The translations under genes were made by a program, and so were the position numbers. The notes beneath the pieces are model-generated. The model saw only the letters and a program-made list of their open reading frames with translations, searched no databases and was not told the DNA's origin. A DNA stretch of 64,000 nt, from NCBI GenBank assembly GCA_002163975.1, contig CP019636.1, positions 2,455,001-2,519,000 of the forward strand. The letters are read 5' to 3'. Shown here one piece after another: positions 1-8,648 of this stretch. Numbering within the stretch: position 1 is the stretch's first letter; every line of letters starts with the position of its first letter. This DNA comes from Nostocales cyanobacterium HT-58-2 (GTDB lineage: Bacteria > Cyanobacteriota > Cyanobacteriia > Cyanobacteriales > Nostocaceae).

Positions 1-245
1 ATTTCACTAGCATCTTGGTGAGGCATTTGTAGACCGAGTGCCAGCAGCGATAACCGCATCCGCTCTAGGTGTTGCTGGAGACCAATGATGCACGGTTCCC
101 CAAGCGTTCGATAGAGACGGATGGACTCAAACGCTGCAGTGCCAAAATGAAGAGCGTGGCTATCGACTGGAAGCATAGCCTGTTTTGCTGCCACGAATGC
201 TCCATCAACGTATGTCCAAGGGCAAGGGCTTAGGGTAACATACAT
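1..245 (-). CDS. Class IV aminotransferase, N-terminal part (PabC/IlvE-like)
   Basis: Only the first 81 codons are in the window; the gene runs off the left edge. The reading WTYVDGAFV, then LPVDSHALHFGTAAFESIR, is the N-terminal lobe of the class IV PLP aminotransferase fold shared by 4-amino-4-deoxychorismate lyase (PabC), branched-chain aminotransferase and D-amino acid aminotransferase. The ATG at 245 lies inside the end of the upstream pabAB gene, so the two overlap by 16 bases and are probably translationally coupled. That position favours aminodeoxychorismate lyase, giving p-aminobenzoate for folate, although HALHFGTAAFESIR is also IlvE-like. The PLP lysine lies outside the window, so the subfamily cannot be settled here. 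Confidence 0.7.
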   Translation of the reverse strand, partial: MYVTLSPCPWTYVDGAFVAAKQAMLPVDSHALHFGTAAFESIRLYRTLGEPCIIGLQQHLERMRLSLLALGLQMPHQDASE

Positions 246-2386
246 AGTTCGTTTTTAAATGTAGCCATCGGGAACTCAAATTTGCCTTTGTCAAGCGTAC
301 CATGTGCTGTTAGGAGGATTGCTTGTATTAAAGCGCGAGCCTTGAGCATTGTCTCGTCAAACTCTTCCTCAGGACTGGAAAGCGCAACTATGGCACCCCC
401 AGTACCGATGGTCATATCAGTGGGGGAGATAACAGCTGTGCGGATAACGATGTTAAGATCTGCCATGCCATTGAGCGCAAGAAATCCAATGCTACCCGAG
501 TAAACCCCTCGCGCTTCCGACTCTAATTTGTCAATAATTTCCATTGTACGTTTTTTTGGTGCTCCCGTCATTGAACCACCAGGAAAAGCCATGCGTACGC
601 AGTCTAATGACCGCATATCAGCACGTAAGTAACCGCGCACAGTACTAAGCATTTGGTGAACAGTTGCATAAGTTTCGATATGCATGAGTTTGGGAACGTG
701 AACTGTACCCACCTCGCACACTAGCCCTAGATCATTGCGTAGCAGATCCACGATCATCAAATTTTCAGACCGATTTTTATCGCTGTTTTGTAGTGTTTCT
801 TTCAAAAGCAGGTCTTGTATTGGTGTTTCTCCGCGCTTGCATGTCCCTTTAATGGGCTTAGATTCTACCCACCGATCTTGAGAGATGCAAAGGAAGCGCT
901 CAGGTGAGGAACAAACTACTGCCATATCATCCAAACGTAAGAAAGCGGAGTAAGGTGCTGGATTAATCCGGCGTAGGGTACGATAAAGAGTAATTGGATC
1001 AGGGCGATAGTCAGTTCGTATATGATTGGTGAGACAAACTTCATAAGTCTCACCTTGGGTAATCTTATCTAAACAGATTTGGATGTCATGGAGATATGTA
1101 TCATAAGAACGGCTTAGCCTGAAAACAATTGGCTCTTGACGGTGTTCAGGCTGAACTTTTGGTGCACAGGAAAGAGTCAGAAGCTGCCACTCTATTTCTT
1201 TGAACCAGGCTTCAGCATTCATCACGCCATCTTTTTGAGTTAGACAGACTAAGTAAAGAATCTGCTCTTGATGATCGAAGACAACCAAGCGATCAGCTAG
1301 AAGGAAAGCTGCGTCAGGTAACGACGAAGTGTGTGCGCACTGAGAGCCACAATCACCCTTGAGTTCGTACCCAAAGTAGCCAACAAAGCCACAGTTAAAG
1401 TCGAATGGCAGGTGATCAGTGCGATAGTAGCGTTGACTAAGCTCAAGCTCTAGGAAGTCAAAGAGATTGCCTTTGCGTGAAGTTGTATTGCCAGCTTGTG
1501 AAAGAGTTAGTTCCCCATTGTTAACTCTGTAACGAACGAGGAAGCTGTGGGGACCGCTAGTATCACCCATGAACGAGAACCGAGATAAACCGTGTTCAAC
1601 TCGGCTACTATCAAGCCAAAAGGCGACCGGGGACTCTCCATAAAGATTGAGAAATACATCTTCTGAATCTCGAAAAAAGTTGAGCTTGCGGGTGTGGACT
1701 TCATAAAGCGTTGACTCTTCCAAGATTGGTTTATTAGAAGGTACTACAGATATGATTTTTGGTAACTCTACCGGAAACACTCGCCGATCAAACCTACCAT
1801 TGTTCCAGAATTCGCGTGTGAGTTCTCGGAAGTTCTCTAATAACTGAATACCATATTCAGTGGAGATTGACTCAGGGTGAAACTGCAAGCCCCAAAACGG
1901 TTTCTCTCGGTGTCGTAGACCCATTAAAAGTCCGTCTGCTGTCCAAGCAATTCTTTCAAGAATAGGAGGTAGTGGTTCTTCTACAATGAGTGAATGATAG
2001 CGCACTCCAAAAAAAGGTGAAGGAATGCTTCTAAAGAGTTCTGAAGCGTCGTGATATATCTTACTTAACCGACCGTGCATTACCTCAGGGGCTTGTCGAA
2101 TTGTTCCGCCATGTAAGTAGCCAAGTCCTTGATGCCCAAGACATACGCCCAGCAAAGGCACATTAGCTTCGAGAATGAGTTGACGACATATACCAAAGTC
2201 CTGCTCTTTGGTAGGACAGCCTGGTCCAGGCGAGATGATTATGTTATCAAACTCTAAGTTCTTTATGACCTCCCACGAAACTTGATCATTACGGATAACT
2301 AACGGCTTTGTCCCATTAAGTTTTGCAACCATCTGGTACAAATTAATTGTGAACGAATCATAGTTGTCAACAATCAATGTTTTCAT
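230..2386 (-). CDS. pabAB: Fused aminodeoxychorismate synthase PabA-PabB
   Basis: The 718-residue protein fuses a class I glutamine amidotransferase (about residues 1-195; nucleophile Cys82 in GVCLGHQ, His170/Glu172 in FHPES) to a chorismate-binding domain (about 235-700). The signature PIKGT near residues 511-515 carries the lysine (about K513) typical of PabB; anthranilate synthase TrpE has PIAGT there. GGSMTGAPKKRTMEIID is the conserved C-terminal chorismate-site block. Expected reaction: chorismate plus glutamine to 4-amino-4-deoxychorismate. The next gene, a class IV aminotransferase, overlaps its end and would make p-aminobenzoate. Role is folate supply unless the pair serves a specialised pathway. 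No clear Shine-Dalgarno precedes the ATG. Confidence 0.88.
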   Translation of the reverse strand: MKTLIVDNYDSFTINLYQMVAKLNGTKPLVIRNDQVSWEVIKNLEFDNIIISPGPGCPTKEQDFGICRQLILEANVPLLGVCLGHQGLGYLHGGTIRQAPEVMHGRLSKIYHDASELFRSIPSPFFGVRYHSLIVEEPLPPILERIAWTADGLLMGLRHREKPFWGLQFHPESISTEYGIQLLENFRELTREFWNNGRFDRRVFPVELPKIISVVPSNKPILEESTLYEVHTRKLNFFRDSEDVFLNLYGESPVAFWLDSSRVEHGLSRFSFMGDTSGPHSFLVRYRVNNGELTLSQAGNTTSRKGNLFDFLELELSQRYYRTDHLPFDFNCGFVGYFGYELKGDCGSQCAHTSSLPDAAFLLADRLVVFDHQEQILYLVCLTQKDGVMNAEAWFKEIEWQLLTLSCAPKVQPEHRQEPIVFRLSRSYDTYLHDIQICLDKITQGETYEVCLTNHIRTDYRPDPITLYRTLRRINPAPYSAFLRLDDMAVVCSSPERFLCISQDRWVESKPIKGTCKRGETPIQDLLLKETLQNSDKNRSENLMIVDLLRNDLGLVCEVGTVHVPKLMHIETYATVHQMLSTVRGYLRADMRSLDCVRMAFPGGSMTGAPKKRTMEIIDKLESEARGVYSGSIGFLALNGMADLNIVIRTAVISPTDMTIGTGGAIVALSSPEEEFDETMLKARALIQAILLTAHGTLDKGKFEFPMATFKNELCMLP

Positions 2387-2563
2387 AAAGACAGACTAAG
2401 TATTTTACTAATAGTAATCGCGTTCCAAATAAGAACTTATCTGCAAACCTCAAATTGATAGGAAATTAACAAAGAATGGAAAAATAAGTATAGTTTAGAT
2501 GTCAAAATGCGAAGTGCCAAATACTAGACGAAGTGTGGAACCTCTATACCTACGGCTTCCAAA

Positions 2564-2598
2564 AGCGATAAGCTCTGCTTATGCCTTCGGTTATCGCT
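2564..2598. repeat. Stem-loop in the gap between pabAB and the ABC ATPase
   Basis: AGCGATAA (2564-2571) and TTATCGCT (2591-2598) form an 8-bp inverted repeat around a 19-base loop. It lies in the 300-base gap 2387-2686, upstream of pabAB and downstream of the leftward ABC operon. It has no T-run, so it is more likely a dispersed cyanobacterial palindrome than a terminator. I see no gene in the gap. Confidence 0.4.
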
Positions 2599-2686
2599 AA
2601 ATCAAAGGGGAACAACCACAATTTGGATAGCCTCTTTGTATTCATCTATTGCGATATTTTGTGCTCTTTGTTTGCCTTTTGCAGGT

Positions 2687-3457
2687 TTACCCGGTTAGGT
2701 GCAAGATATGAGTCAAGTCACTTGGTGCTAAGTTGGAGTGTACCACTTGGCCATCACGAAACCAAACAATACGCTGGGTTTGACGAGCAACATCTGGCTC
2801 ATGAGTCACCATGACAATGCTGATACCACTGGCATTGAGTTTACTAAATATATCCAGGACTTCTTGGGTTGTGCGCGAGTCTAGTGCGCCAGTGGGTTCA
2901 TCAGCTAGGAGTAAAATGGGACGGTTGACAATAGCACGAGCGATCGCTACCCGTTGCTGCTGTCCTCCAGAAAGTTGGTTTGGTTTGTTGTAAAGGCGTT
3001 TTTCCAAGCCTACTTGCTTTAATGCTTCGGTTGCCCTATCACGGCGTTCATTAGGTTCTATACCAGAATAGACCAATGGCAGCATCACATTTTCTAGTGT
3101 CGTTAGCTGAGGTAAAAGGTGGAATTGCTGAAACACAAACCCCAGTTTTTTATTGCGAATGTAGGCTAATGACCCATCGTCCATCTGTGACACATCCACA
3201 TTATCGAAGTAATAATGTCCTGACGTAGGACGATCCAAACAGCCGATGATGTTCATAGCTGTGGATTTACCTGAACCAGAAGGTCCCATGATAGAACAAT
3301 ATTCGCCTTGTTCCACAATCAGGTTTACATCATTAAGTGCTTGCACTTCTGTTTCGTCACTGCCATAGACCTTGAGAATATGTTCTAGGCAAATGATTGC
3401 TGGTTTGGGTACAGGACTCGGAACACAGGACTCGGTAATCGGGAAAGTATTGGTCAT
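2687..3457 (-). CDS. MacB-type ABC transporter ATP-binding protein
   Basis: 256 residues. Walker [10 protein letters not shown] at 58-66, a Q-loop region ([12 protein letters not shown]), the signature LSGGQQQR near 163, and Walker [12 protein letters not shown] are all intact. This is the LolD/MacB/FtsE-like ATPase class that drives mechanotransmission-type exporters. The ATG is one base after the permease stop, and a GGAG sits inside the permease 3' end, so the genes are translationally coupled. The protein is probably the nucleotide-binding half of a tripartite efflux pump with the two upstream genes. DevA of heterocyst-forming cyanobacteria belongs to the same class and cannot be excluded by eye. 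Confidence 0.9.
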   Translation of the reverse strand: MTNTFPITESCVPSPVPKPAIICLEHILKVYGSDETEVQALNDVNLIVEQGEYCSIMGPSGSGKSTAMNIIGCLDRPTSGHYYFDNVDVSQMDDGSLAYIRNKKLGFVFQQFHLLPQLTTLENVMLPLVYSGIEPNERRDRATEALKQVGLEKRLYNKPNQLSGGQQQRVAIARAIVNRPILLLADEPTGALDSRTTQEVLDIFSKLNASGISIVMVTHEPDVARQTQRIVWFRDGQVVHSNLAPSDLTHILHLTG

Positions 3458-3458
3458 C

Positions 3459-4676
3459 CTAAGCGCTCCGCAAAGCTACAATTGGGTCAAGCTTAGCGGC
3501 ACGACGAGCAGGAACAACACCAAAGAACAAACCAATACTACCTGAGACTCCAAGTGCGGTGACAATTGCCACAGGAGAAATTCCCGCCTCTAATGGAGTC
3601 AATGCTCGAACCAATAGTATACCGGTCACACCGATAGCAGTGCCGATGAAACCACCAGTTGCTGAGACTATTACAGCTTCAATCATAAACTGTAGCAGGA
3701 TATTTTGTTGAGTTGCCCCGAGTGCCTTGCGCAGTCCAATTTCTTGAGTGCGTTCGGTAACGGAGACAAGCATAATATTCATGATGCCAATGCCGCCGAC
3801 AAATAGAGAGATACCTGCTATTGCAGCTAACATAATTGTCAACGCACCTGTGATTTGATCGACAGTTTGCAAAGCATCTTTTTGACTCTCGACACTAAAG
3901 TCATCTTCGTTAATAATTTTATGTCGTAGGCGGATTAAATTGGTAATTTGAAACTTTGCTGCGTCCATGCTAGTCGCATTTTTAGCAGCAGCAACAATAT
4001 AGGTTAAGTGAATCCCATAAGGAGAAGTGCGTCCAACAATACGATTAGCTGCTGTAGTAATTGGCACTAGCACTGCTTCGTCATAATTCACACCTAAATT
4101 TGAGCCTTTAGCTTCCAGCACTCCAATAACTTGAAAACTGGCATTTTTGATCCGCAACTGCTGACCTATAGGATTAACACTACCAAACAGTCTTTCTACC
4201 AAGTCATGACCTAGCACAGCAACTTGATTGTTGCGCTTGTTATCTATGTCGGTAAAAAATCGACCTTTAGCAATTTTAAAGTCCCGCACCACTGGAAAGC
4301 TAGCAGATGTACCAATAATGTTGATGTTGGTATTTTTATTACGATAGTTAACTATTTGGTTACTGTTTTGTTCTGGCGCAACTCCCACTATCGTTGGCAC
4401 CTGCGAGGCGATCGCTTCGGCATCTTCCAATACCAAGGTTTTTGGTACATCGAAAGTGGCGCGCTGAGTATCCTGGCTGCCTGGAACCACAAACAGCACG
4501 TTTGGTCCGAGTGACTCCAGTTGTTTAGTAACAAACTTTTGCCCTCCTTCACCAATACCAATCATCGTAATCACCGAGGCATTGCCGATGACAATACCTA
4601 GCATTGTCAGACCACTACGTAACTTGTTTGACAGCAGCGTTTTCCCTGCCATTTTGACGCTTTCTAAAATGTTCAT
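3459..4676 (-). CDS. MacB/DevC-like ABC transporter permease
   Basis: 405 residues. The N-terminus has the MacB/FtsX pattern, LLSNKLRSGLTMLGIVIGNASV, forming the first membrane helix. A periplasmic MacB_PCD-like domain follows (about 50-270), then three C-terminal helices around the conserved GGIGIMNIMLVSVTERTQEIGLRKALGA. The protein ends with the usual short cytoplasmic tail after RRAAKLDPIVALR. It is the membrane subunit of the exporter formed with the ATPase (one base downstream) and the adaptor (8 bases upstream). The substrate cannot be read from sequence. MacB homologues export peptides, macrolides or lipids, so this pump is only a candidate exporter for the lipopeptide encoded 9 kb away. 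Confidence 0.88.
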   Translation of the reverse strand: MNILESVKMAGKTLLSNKLRSGLTMLGIVIGNASVITMIGIGEGGQKFVTKQLESLGPNVLFVVPGSQDTQRATFDVPKTLVLEDAEAIASQVPTIVGVAPEQNSNQIVNYRNKNTNINIIGTSASFPVVRDFKIAKGRFFTDIDNKRNNQVAVLGHDLVERLFGSVNPIGQQLRIKNASFQVIGVLEAKGSNLGVNYDEAVLVPITTAANRIVGRTSPYGIHLTYIVAAAKNATSMDAAKFQITNLIRLRHKIINEDDFSVESQKDALQTVDQITGALTIMLAAIAGISLFVGGIGIMNIMLVSVTERTQEIGLRKALGATQQNILLQFMIEAVIVSATGGFIGTAIGVTGILLVRALTPLEAGISPVAIVTALGVSGSIGLFFGVVPARRAAKLDPIVALRSA

Positions 4677-4684
4677 TTCTTTTG

Positions 4685-6142
4685 TTATTTTCGCGCCTTT
4701 TCAATTTGGTAGTCTTTGGAAGGGTTAATAAAAATGCGATCGCCCTGTTTTAATCCTTCTAAAATCTGAGTTTGGTCTTTGATTTGTGAGCCTATTGTGA
4801 CGGAGCGAAACAGGGGTTTATTGTTGGCATCCGGTATTAAAACACCTGTGTTGCCCTTTTCAGTAACAATCGCCACAGTCGGTACCAGCAAGGCATCTTT
4901 TACTTGACCTCCAATAAATGTCAGATCCACATTCAAGTTAGAACGCAGTTTTTCTTTATCAGTATCAATAGCAACTCGTACTTGAAACAATGTCACACCT
5001 TCTTCCTTGACTGCTTCAGGAGCAATTAGGCGCACATGACCGTGAAACACCTGATCAGGATAGGCATCAGCGACAATTTCTACTTGCTGTCCTTGTTTGA
5101 TTCTGCCAATGTCAGCTTCTGGGACATTAGCCAAAATTTCTAATCCATTTGCTAAGGCAATAATTGAACTGGAAGTAGCCGACGCACTGGAGGAGGCAGA
5201 AGTCGTTGGAGCTACAAACGCCCCAATGTTAGTATATTTCTGCGTCACAATTCCTGAAAAAGGAGCACGAATGATAGTATCTTGCAGCTTAACTTGCACT
5301 GCCTTTAGTTGAGCCTCAGATGCAGCAGTTGATGCTTTGCGTTGGGCAATCTCCTCAGGACGGGAACCCGCTTCCAACAACCGCAATGCAGCTCGTGCTT
5401 CAGCGACAGCCGCTTGTTTTTGAGTTATTTCCTCAGAACGAGTGCCAATTTGTTGTAGCACTAGGCGTTTTTGAGCTTCTTCTAAAGAAGCTTTGGCAGC
5501 ATTATCTTCGCTGATAGCTTGATCTAGTAATTGTTTTTTCTCTGCTCCCTGTCGGTACAAGTACTGATAGCGATTAACTTGTTCGCTAGTGTACTTCGCC
5601 TTTGCCTGAGCTGCGTCTACTTGAGCCTGAGCTTGAGCAATTTCTTGGGGACGATTACCTGCACGAGCTTGGGCACTCTGTGCCTCTGCTTGTGCCAAAC
5701 GCGCTTTTTGTTGGGTAATTTCTTGAGGACGATTTCCAGCAAGGGCTTCATCTAACTGCGCTTGGTTCTGCGCTAAGTTTGCACGAGCTTGGAGAATTTG
5801 TGCTTGAATGTCTGCGCTATCCATCTTGGCAATAACTTGTCCCTGCTTTACCCTGTCGCCTTGCTCAACATACAACTCTGTCAGAGTTCCAGGGTTTTTT
5901 GGGCTAATGTTAACGCTTTGAACTGGCATCACCTTGCCACTTGCGGTAATCCGCACCGTGACATTTTTTGTTTCCACTGGAACAGTTAATTCCGCAATAT
6001 CTTCTTTACTTGTCCCCCGATTCATAACTATATAGGTCGTCATTGTACTAACGACCAACACAGTGGTTGCCATGAGGCCAATTAGCCAGCGTAATGGATG
6101 ACTGACTTTGCCAATTGCAGGAATTTGTCTAAACACGGTCAT
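4685..6142 (-). CDS. MacA/HlyD-type periplasmic adaptor of the efflux pump
   Basis: 485 residues. One N-terminal membrane helix (about 19-42) is followed by a biotinyl-lipoyl half-motif near 85-105 (VEQGDRVKQGQVIAKMD), a long coiled-coil hairpin (about 110-280) and a closing lipoyl/beta-barrel region (IRAPFSGIVTQKY). The hairpin is built from repeated segments, each starting with a G(N/S/T)RP(Q/E)EI-type turn about 28-70 residues apart, suggesting internal duplication that lengthened it. Such adaptors link an inner-membrane permease to a TolC-like channel; no TolC gene is in the window. It is the first gene of the operon, and the 288 bases upstream (6143-6430) hold no other gene and presumably the promoter. 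Confidence 0.88.
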   Translation of the reverse strand: MTVFRQIPAIGKVSHPLRWLIGLMATTVLVVSTMTTYIVMNRGTSKEDIAELTVPVETKNVTVRITASGKVMPVQSVNISPKNPGTLTELYVEQGDRVKQGQVIAKMDSADIQAQILQARANLAQNQAQLDEALAGNRPQEITQQKARLAQAEAQSAQARAGNRPQEIAQAQAQVDAAQAKAKYTSEQVNRYQYLYRQGAEKKQLLDQAISEDNAAKASLEEAQKRLVLQQIGTRSEEITQKQAAVAEARAALRLLEAGSRPEEIAQRKASTAASEAQLKAVQVKLQDTIIRAPFSGIVTQKYTNIGAFVAPTTSASSSASATSSSIIALANGLEILANVPEADIGRIKQGQQVEIVADAYPDQVFHGHVRLIAPEAVKEEGVTLFQVRVAIDTDKEKLRSNLNVDLTFIGGQVKDALLVPTVAIVTEKGNTGVLIPDANNKPLFRSVTIGSQIKDQTQILEGLKQGDRIFINPSKDYQIEKARK

Positions 6143-6430
6143 AATAGCAAGTAGAAAATATTACCTTTGTTAGGTTAGGGTTAAGTGGAGGCATGAGGAT
6201 TTTTTGAGCAGAGTCACACCAACTCGCGGCTAAATTGGTTGTATTGTCAAAACTAGCCATTCTTTGATGTATGTTCTAGAACTTATACATTGACAGAATG
6301 ATAAGATGATAAGTTGAAAAATAAGTATCGGAAAATTAGAGAAATCAGCAAATCCTCAACAGCATGATGCAATCTAGAACACTACACCTTATTTCTGCTA
6401 TCGGAACCCAAACATAAAGGATGCAGTAGA

Positions 6431-6643
6431 TTGGCACAGATAGTAGGAGAGGCGTCACATGATAGTATGAACCGTTTCTTATTGAGAGAAAGATATAAAC
6501 CAAAAGATTTCTTCGACATGAGAAAGACGATTATCAATTTGAAAGGAGGGATTTTAAATGTTTATAACATAGTAAGAGAAAAGCTTTACAGTAAACTGCA
6601 ATTTACAGAGTTAATAGGTTATTTCTGCTTGGAAAAGTATTAA
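6431..6643 (+). pseudogene. N-terminal remnant of an IS4/IS701-type transposase
   Basis: The 70-residue frame contains IVGEASHDSMNRFLLRERY, then KDFFDMRKTIINLKGG and ELIGYF. I recognise this order from the N-terminus of cyanobacterial IS4/IS701-like DDE transposases (SHDSVNRFLLRERY, then a GG-[IT]LSVDD-type strand with the first catalytic Asp). Here the strand reads GGILNVYNIV, so the expected Asp is gone and the frame stops soon afterwards. The rest of the transposase is absent from the following 390 bases. It is a dead scar at the left edge of the halogenase/NRPS region. Confidence 0.6.
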
Positions 6644-6807
6644 AGGATTGAATTTAATAACACTATACCTCTTGTATCAGATGCTTTTACATTGATATTT
6701 GAGAAGCATATGCGTGATTTGTTATAAGCTCAAAAGCATGGATTGGCAAGCATAATATGCAAAAAATCAAGAACAAACGCTTGAATTTACATACACAGAT
6801 TAAACAT

Positions 6808-6984
6808 TTAGTGCAAAAAATTTATTTTTCCAAAACGACTGCCATGCATGATATTGTCATTTGATTCTTCATTAATCACTATGAGTTTGGGGTAACAATT
6901 AATCTTCCCTATTAACAGTTCTACAACATCTCCGCATTCCATGTCGTGGTAGCTTTCACGTAACTGCTCAAAGAACCAGTCTAT
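6808..6984 (-). pseudogene. Short open frame of unknown origin, probably a remnant
   Basis: On the minus strand an open frame of 58 codons runs from just after a stop at 6985-6987 to TAA at 6808. The first ATG is at 6942, leaving 44 residues (MECGDVVELLIGKINCYPKL, then IVINEES). The composition looks protein-like, but there is no ribosome-binding site and the frame lacks a start for its N-terminal part (IDWFFEQLRESYHD). I do not recognise the family. It lies in the 388-base gap 6644-7031, beside a transposase scar, so a broken gene is the simplest reading. Confidence 0.25.
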
Positions 6985-7031
6985 TTATATTTAGGCTTAA
7001 AAAGTTTTAAAGTCCCAACCACACATTGCAT

Positions 7032-8339
7032 TCAAGTAGCGTCTGGTAGTTCTTTCTCTACCAACCGCAGGGGTGGATATTGAAAGGCAACTACCGTTAC
7101 CAGCATAGTTAGTATTCCGGTAACAATGAACAACAAACCAACACCACGGCCCTGACCAACACCAATAATCTGCCCAACAGTTTCAACTAAAAGACCACCT
7201 GGAGCTAGGAGAGGCTCAAAAATTCGGTCAGCTAAAGGCCCAGCAATAATATAGGCTAGTGGTCGGAATAACATGGTGACTGTTTCTGTCAAGGTGAAAA
7301 CTCTGCCTTGCACATTGGGTGCCACTTTTTTTTGAAAAATAACCAAGATAGAGCTGTTAGTAATTGGCAGACTGAAGAAGAAGAGAAAAGCAGCGAGGGC
7401 GCATAGTGAAGCCTCAGGTCGTAGCCCAGCAACCATAACGCTTAACCCACTCAAAAGCATGAAGCAAAATACATTGTTGATGTGATGTTGCGATCCCCCC
7501 CAATAGCTCATTGCTAAGCTGCCGAATACCATACCACTACCACCAACAGAAAGGACAATACCAAGTATTGTACTTGAGGCAAAACTTAACACTAGTGGTG
7601 TGACTAGTACCTCAACTATGGAAATAAGGAAGTTAGTAGTAGTTAAGAATATCATCAGTCCCATTAATCCGGGTCTTGCTGTAACGTAATTCCAGCCATA
7701 AGCAGCTTCATGCAGTACCGAACTTTTTTCTGCTATGTCTGTACTTGTTTTTTCATATTGAGGAAATTGGACTAAGAGAAGTGTGAATAGAGAAACGAGG
7801 AAACTAATAAAGTCAAGCAGGATCACTCCCTGAATTTGAATGGTCACAACTAGTACGCCTGCTAATATTGGTGAGAGCAGCTGAGCAAGGGATTGTCCTA
7901 GATAAACTAAACCATTGGCTCGACCAAGATACTCTTTAGGTACAAGCAGTGTTGTGACAGCTGTATAGGCTGACATCTGAATAGACTTACAGGCAGAGCT
8001 GACGGCTGTAGCTAAGTAAATGTGCCAAATTTCTAAATGTCCAAGAAACAATAGAATAGTGATTGCAAGTGTTGAAAGACCTGCACCACCATCAGCTATA
8101 AGCATAACCTGACGCCTATCCCAACGGTCTACAAATACACCTGCTATTGGAGCAACTACAATACTGGGTAAAATTATAGATAAAGAAATCAGAGCAAATT
8201 GGGTAACTGACCCAGTGCGCTGATACACCCACACTCCTAAAGCAAAGCTTGTCAGACCGGAACCAATAAGAGAAACAAGTTGCCCAACCCAAACTATTGC
8301 AAAAATCTGCATTCTGTAAATTGCAGTATGCTGTGTCAT
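7032..8339 (-). CDS. MFS efflux transporter (MFS_3/EntS-like)
   Basis: 435 residues with about 12 hydrophobic segments. Motif A is present after the second helix (GVFVDRWDRRQVML). The N-terminus (QIFAIVWVGQLVSLIGSGLTSFALGVWVYQ) and overall pattern match the MFS_3 group that includes enterobactin exporter EntS and macrolide efflux proteins. It acts in the inner membrane as a proton-coupled exporter, with unknown substrate. It lies 309 bases downstream of the halogenase-like gene in the same direction, with a strong hairpin between, so it may be a separate transcript. Exporters of this group often sit beside NRPS clusters, which makes it a candidate exporter for the lipopeptide. Confidence 0.85.
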   Translation of the reverse strand: MTQHTAIYRMQIFAIVWVGQLVSLIGSGLTSFALGVWVYQRTGSVTQFALISLSIILPSIVVAPIAGVFVDRWDRRQVMLIADGGAGLSTLAITILLFLGHLEIWHIYLATAVSSACKSIQMSAYTAVTTLLVPKEYLGRANGLVYLGQSLAQLLSPILAGVLVVTIQIQGVILLDFISFLVSLFTLLLVQFPQYEKTSTDIAEKSSVLHEAAYGWNYVTARPGLMGLMIFLTTTNFLISIVEVLVTPLVLSFASSTILGIVLSVGGSGMVFGSLAMSYWGGSQHHINNVFCFMLLSGLSVMVAGLRPEASLCALAAFLFFFSLPITNSSILVIFQKKVAPNVQGRVFTLTETVTMLFRPLAYIIAGPLADRIFEPLLAPGGLLVETVGQIIGVGQGRGVGLLFIVTGILTMLVTVVAFQYPPLRLVEKELPDAT

Positions 8340-8551
8340 TTTGTTTCTACTAGTGAATTACTGATATTTGATCGGGCTGTGTTGCAAAAACAGACAGAAA
8401 CACCAAAGTAGCAGATTTATCAGAGATAGTAACTGATCCCAAAGACTAAATTCCAACTGTTTAATCTGAAATACTTATCATGATTCGACGGCTTGGATAA
8501 TTTTCCACCTAGTTTGACTTTTAAAACATCCTCTCAGTTGTTGTCTCATTA

Positions 8552-8581
8552 ACAAGACATTAGATTTTTCTAATGTCTTGT
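8552..8581 (-). terminator. 13-bp perfect hairpin downstream of the halogenase-like gene
   Basis: ACAAGACATTAGA (8552-8564) pairs perfectly with TCTAATGTCTTGT (8569-8581) around a TTTT loop. It lies 68 bases beyond the halogenase stop and about 210 bases before the MFS start, both genes reading leftward. There is little T-tract on the exit side, so termination may be partial, or the stem may protect the 3' end. The rest of 8340-8648 shows no gene. Confidence 0.5.
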
Positions 8582-8648
8582 GTCAAGCTTAATTGAGATA
8601 CTCTTACTCAGGTAATTACTCTACTTATCACTCAAGTATTGGTATCTT

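Noticed and set aside
230..2386. Fused anthranilate synthase TrpEG
   Set aside because: The chorismate domain has PIKGT, the PabB form, instead of the PIAGT of TrpE.
2687..6142. Assignment of the ABC operon as heterocyst devBCA
   Set aside because: The adaptor/permease/ATPase order fits both DevBCA and MacAB systems; I saw no feature that decides for heterocyst glycolipid export, so only the broad class is given.
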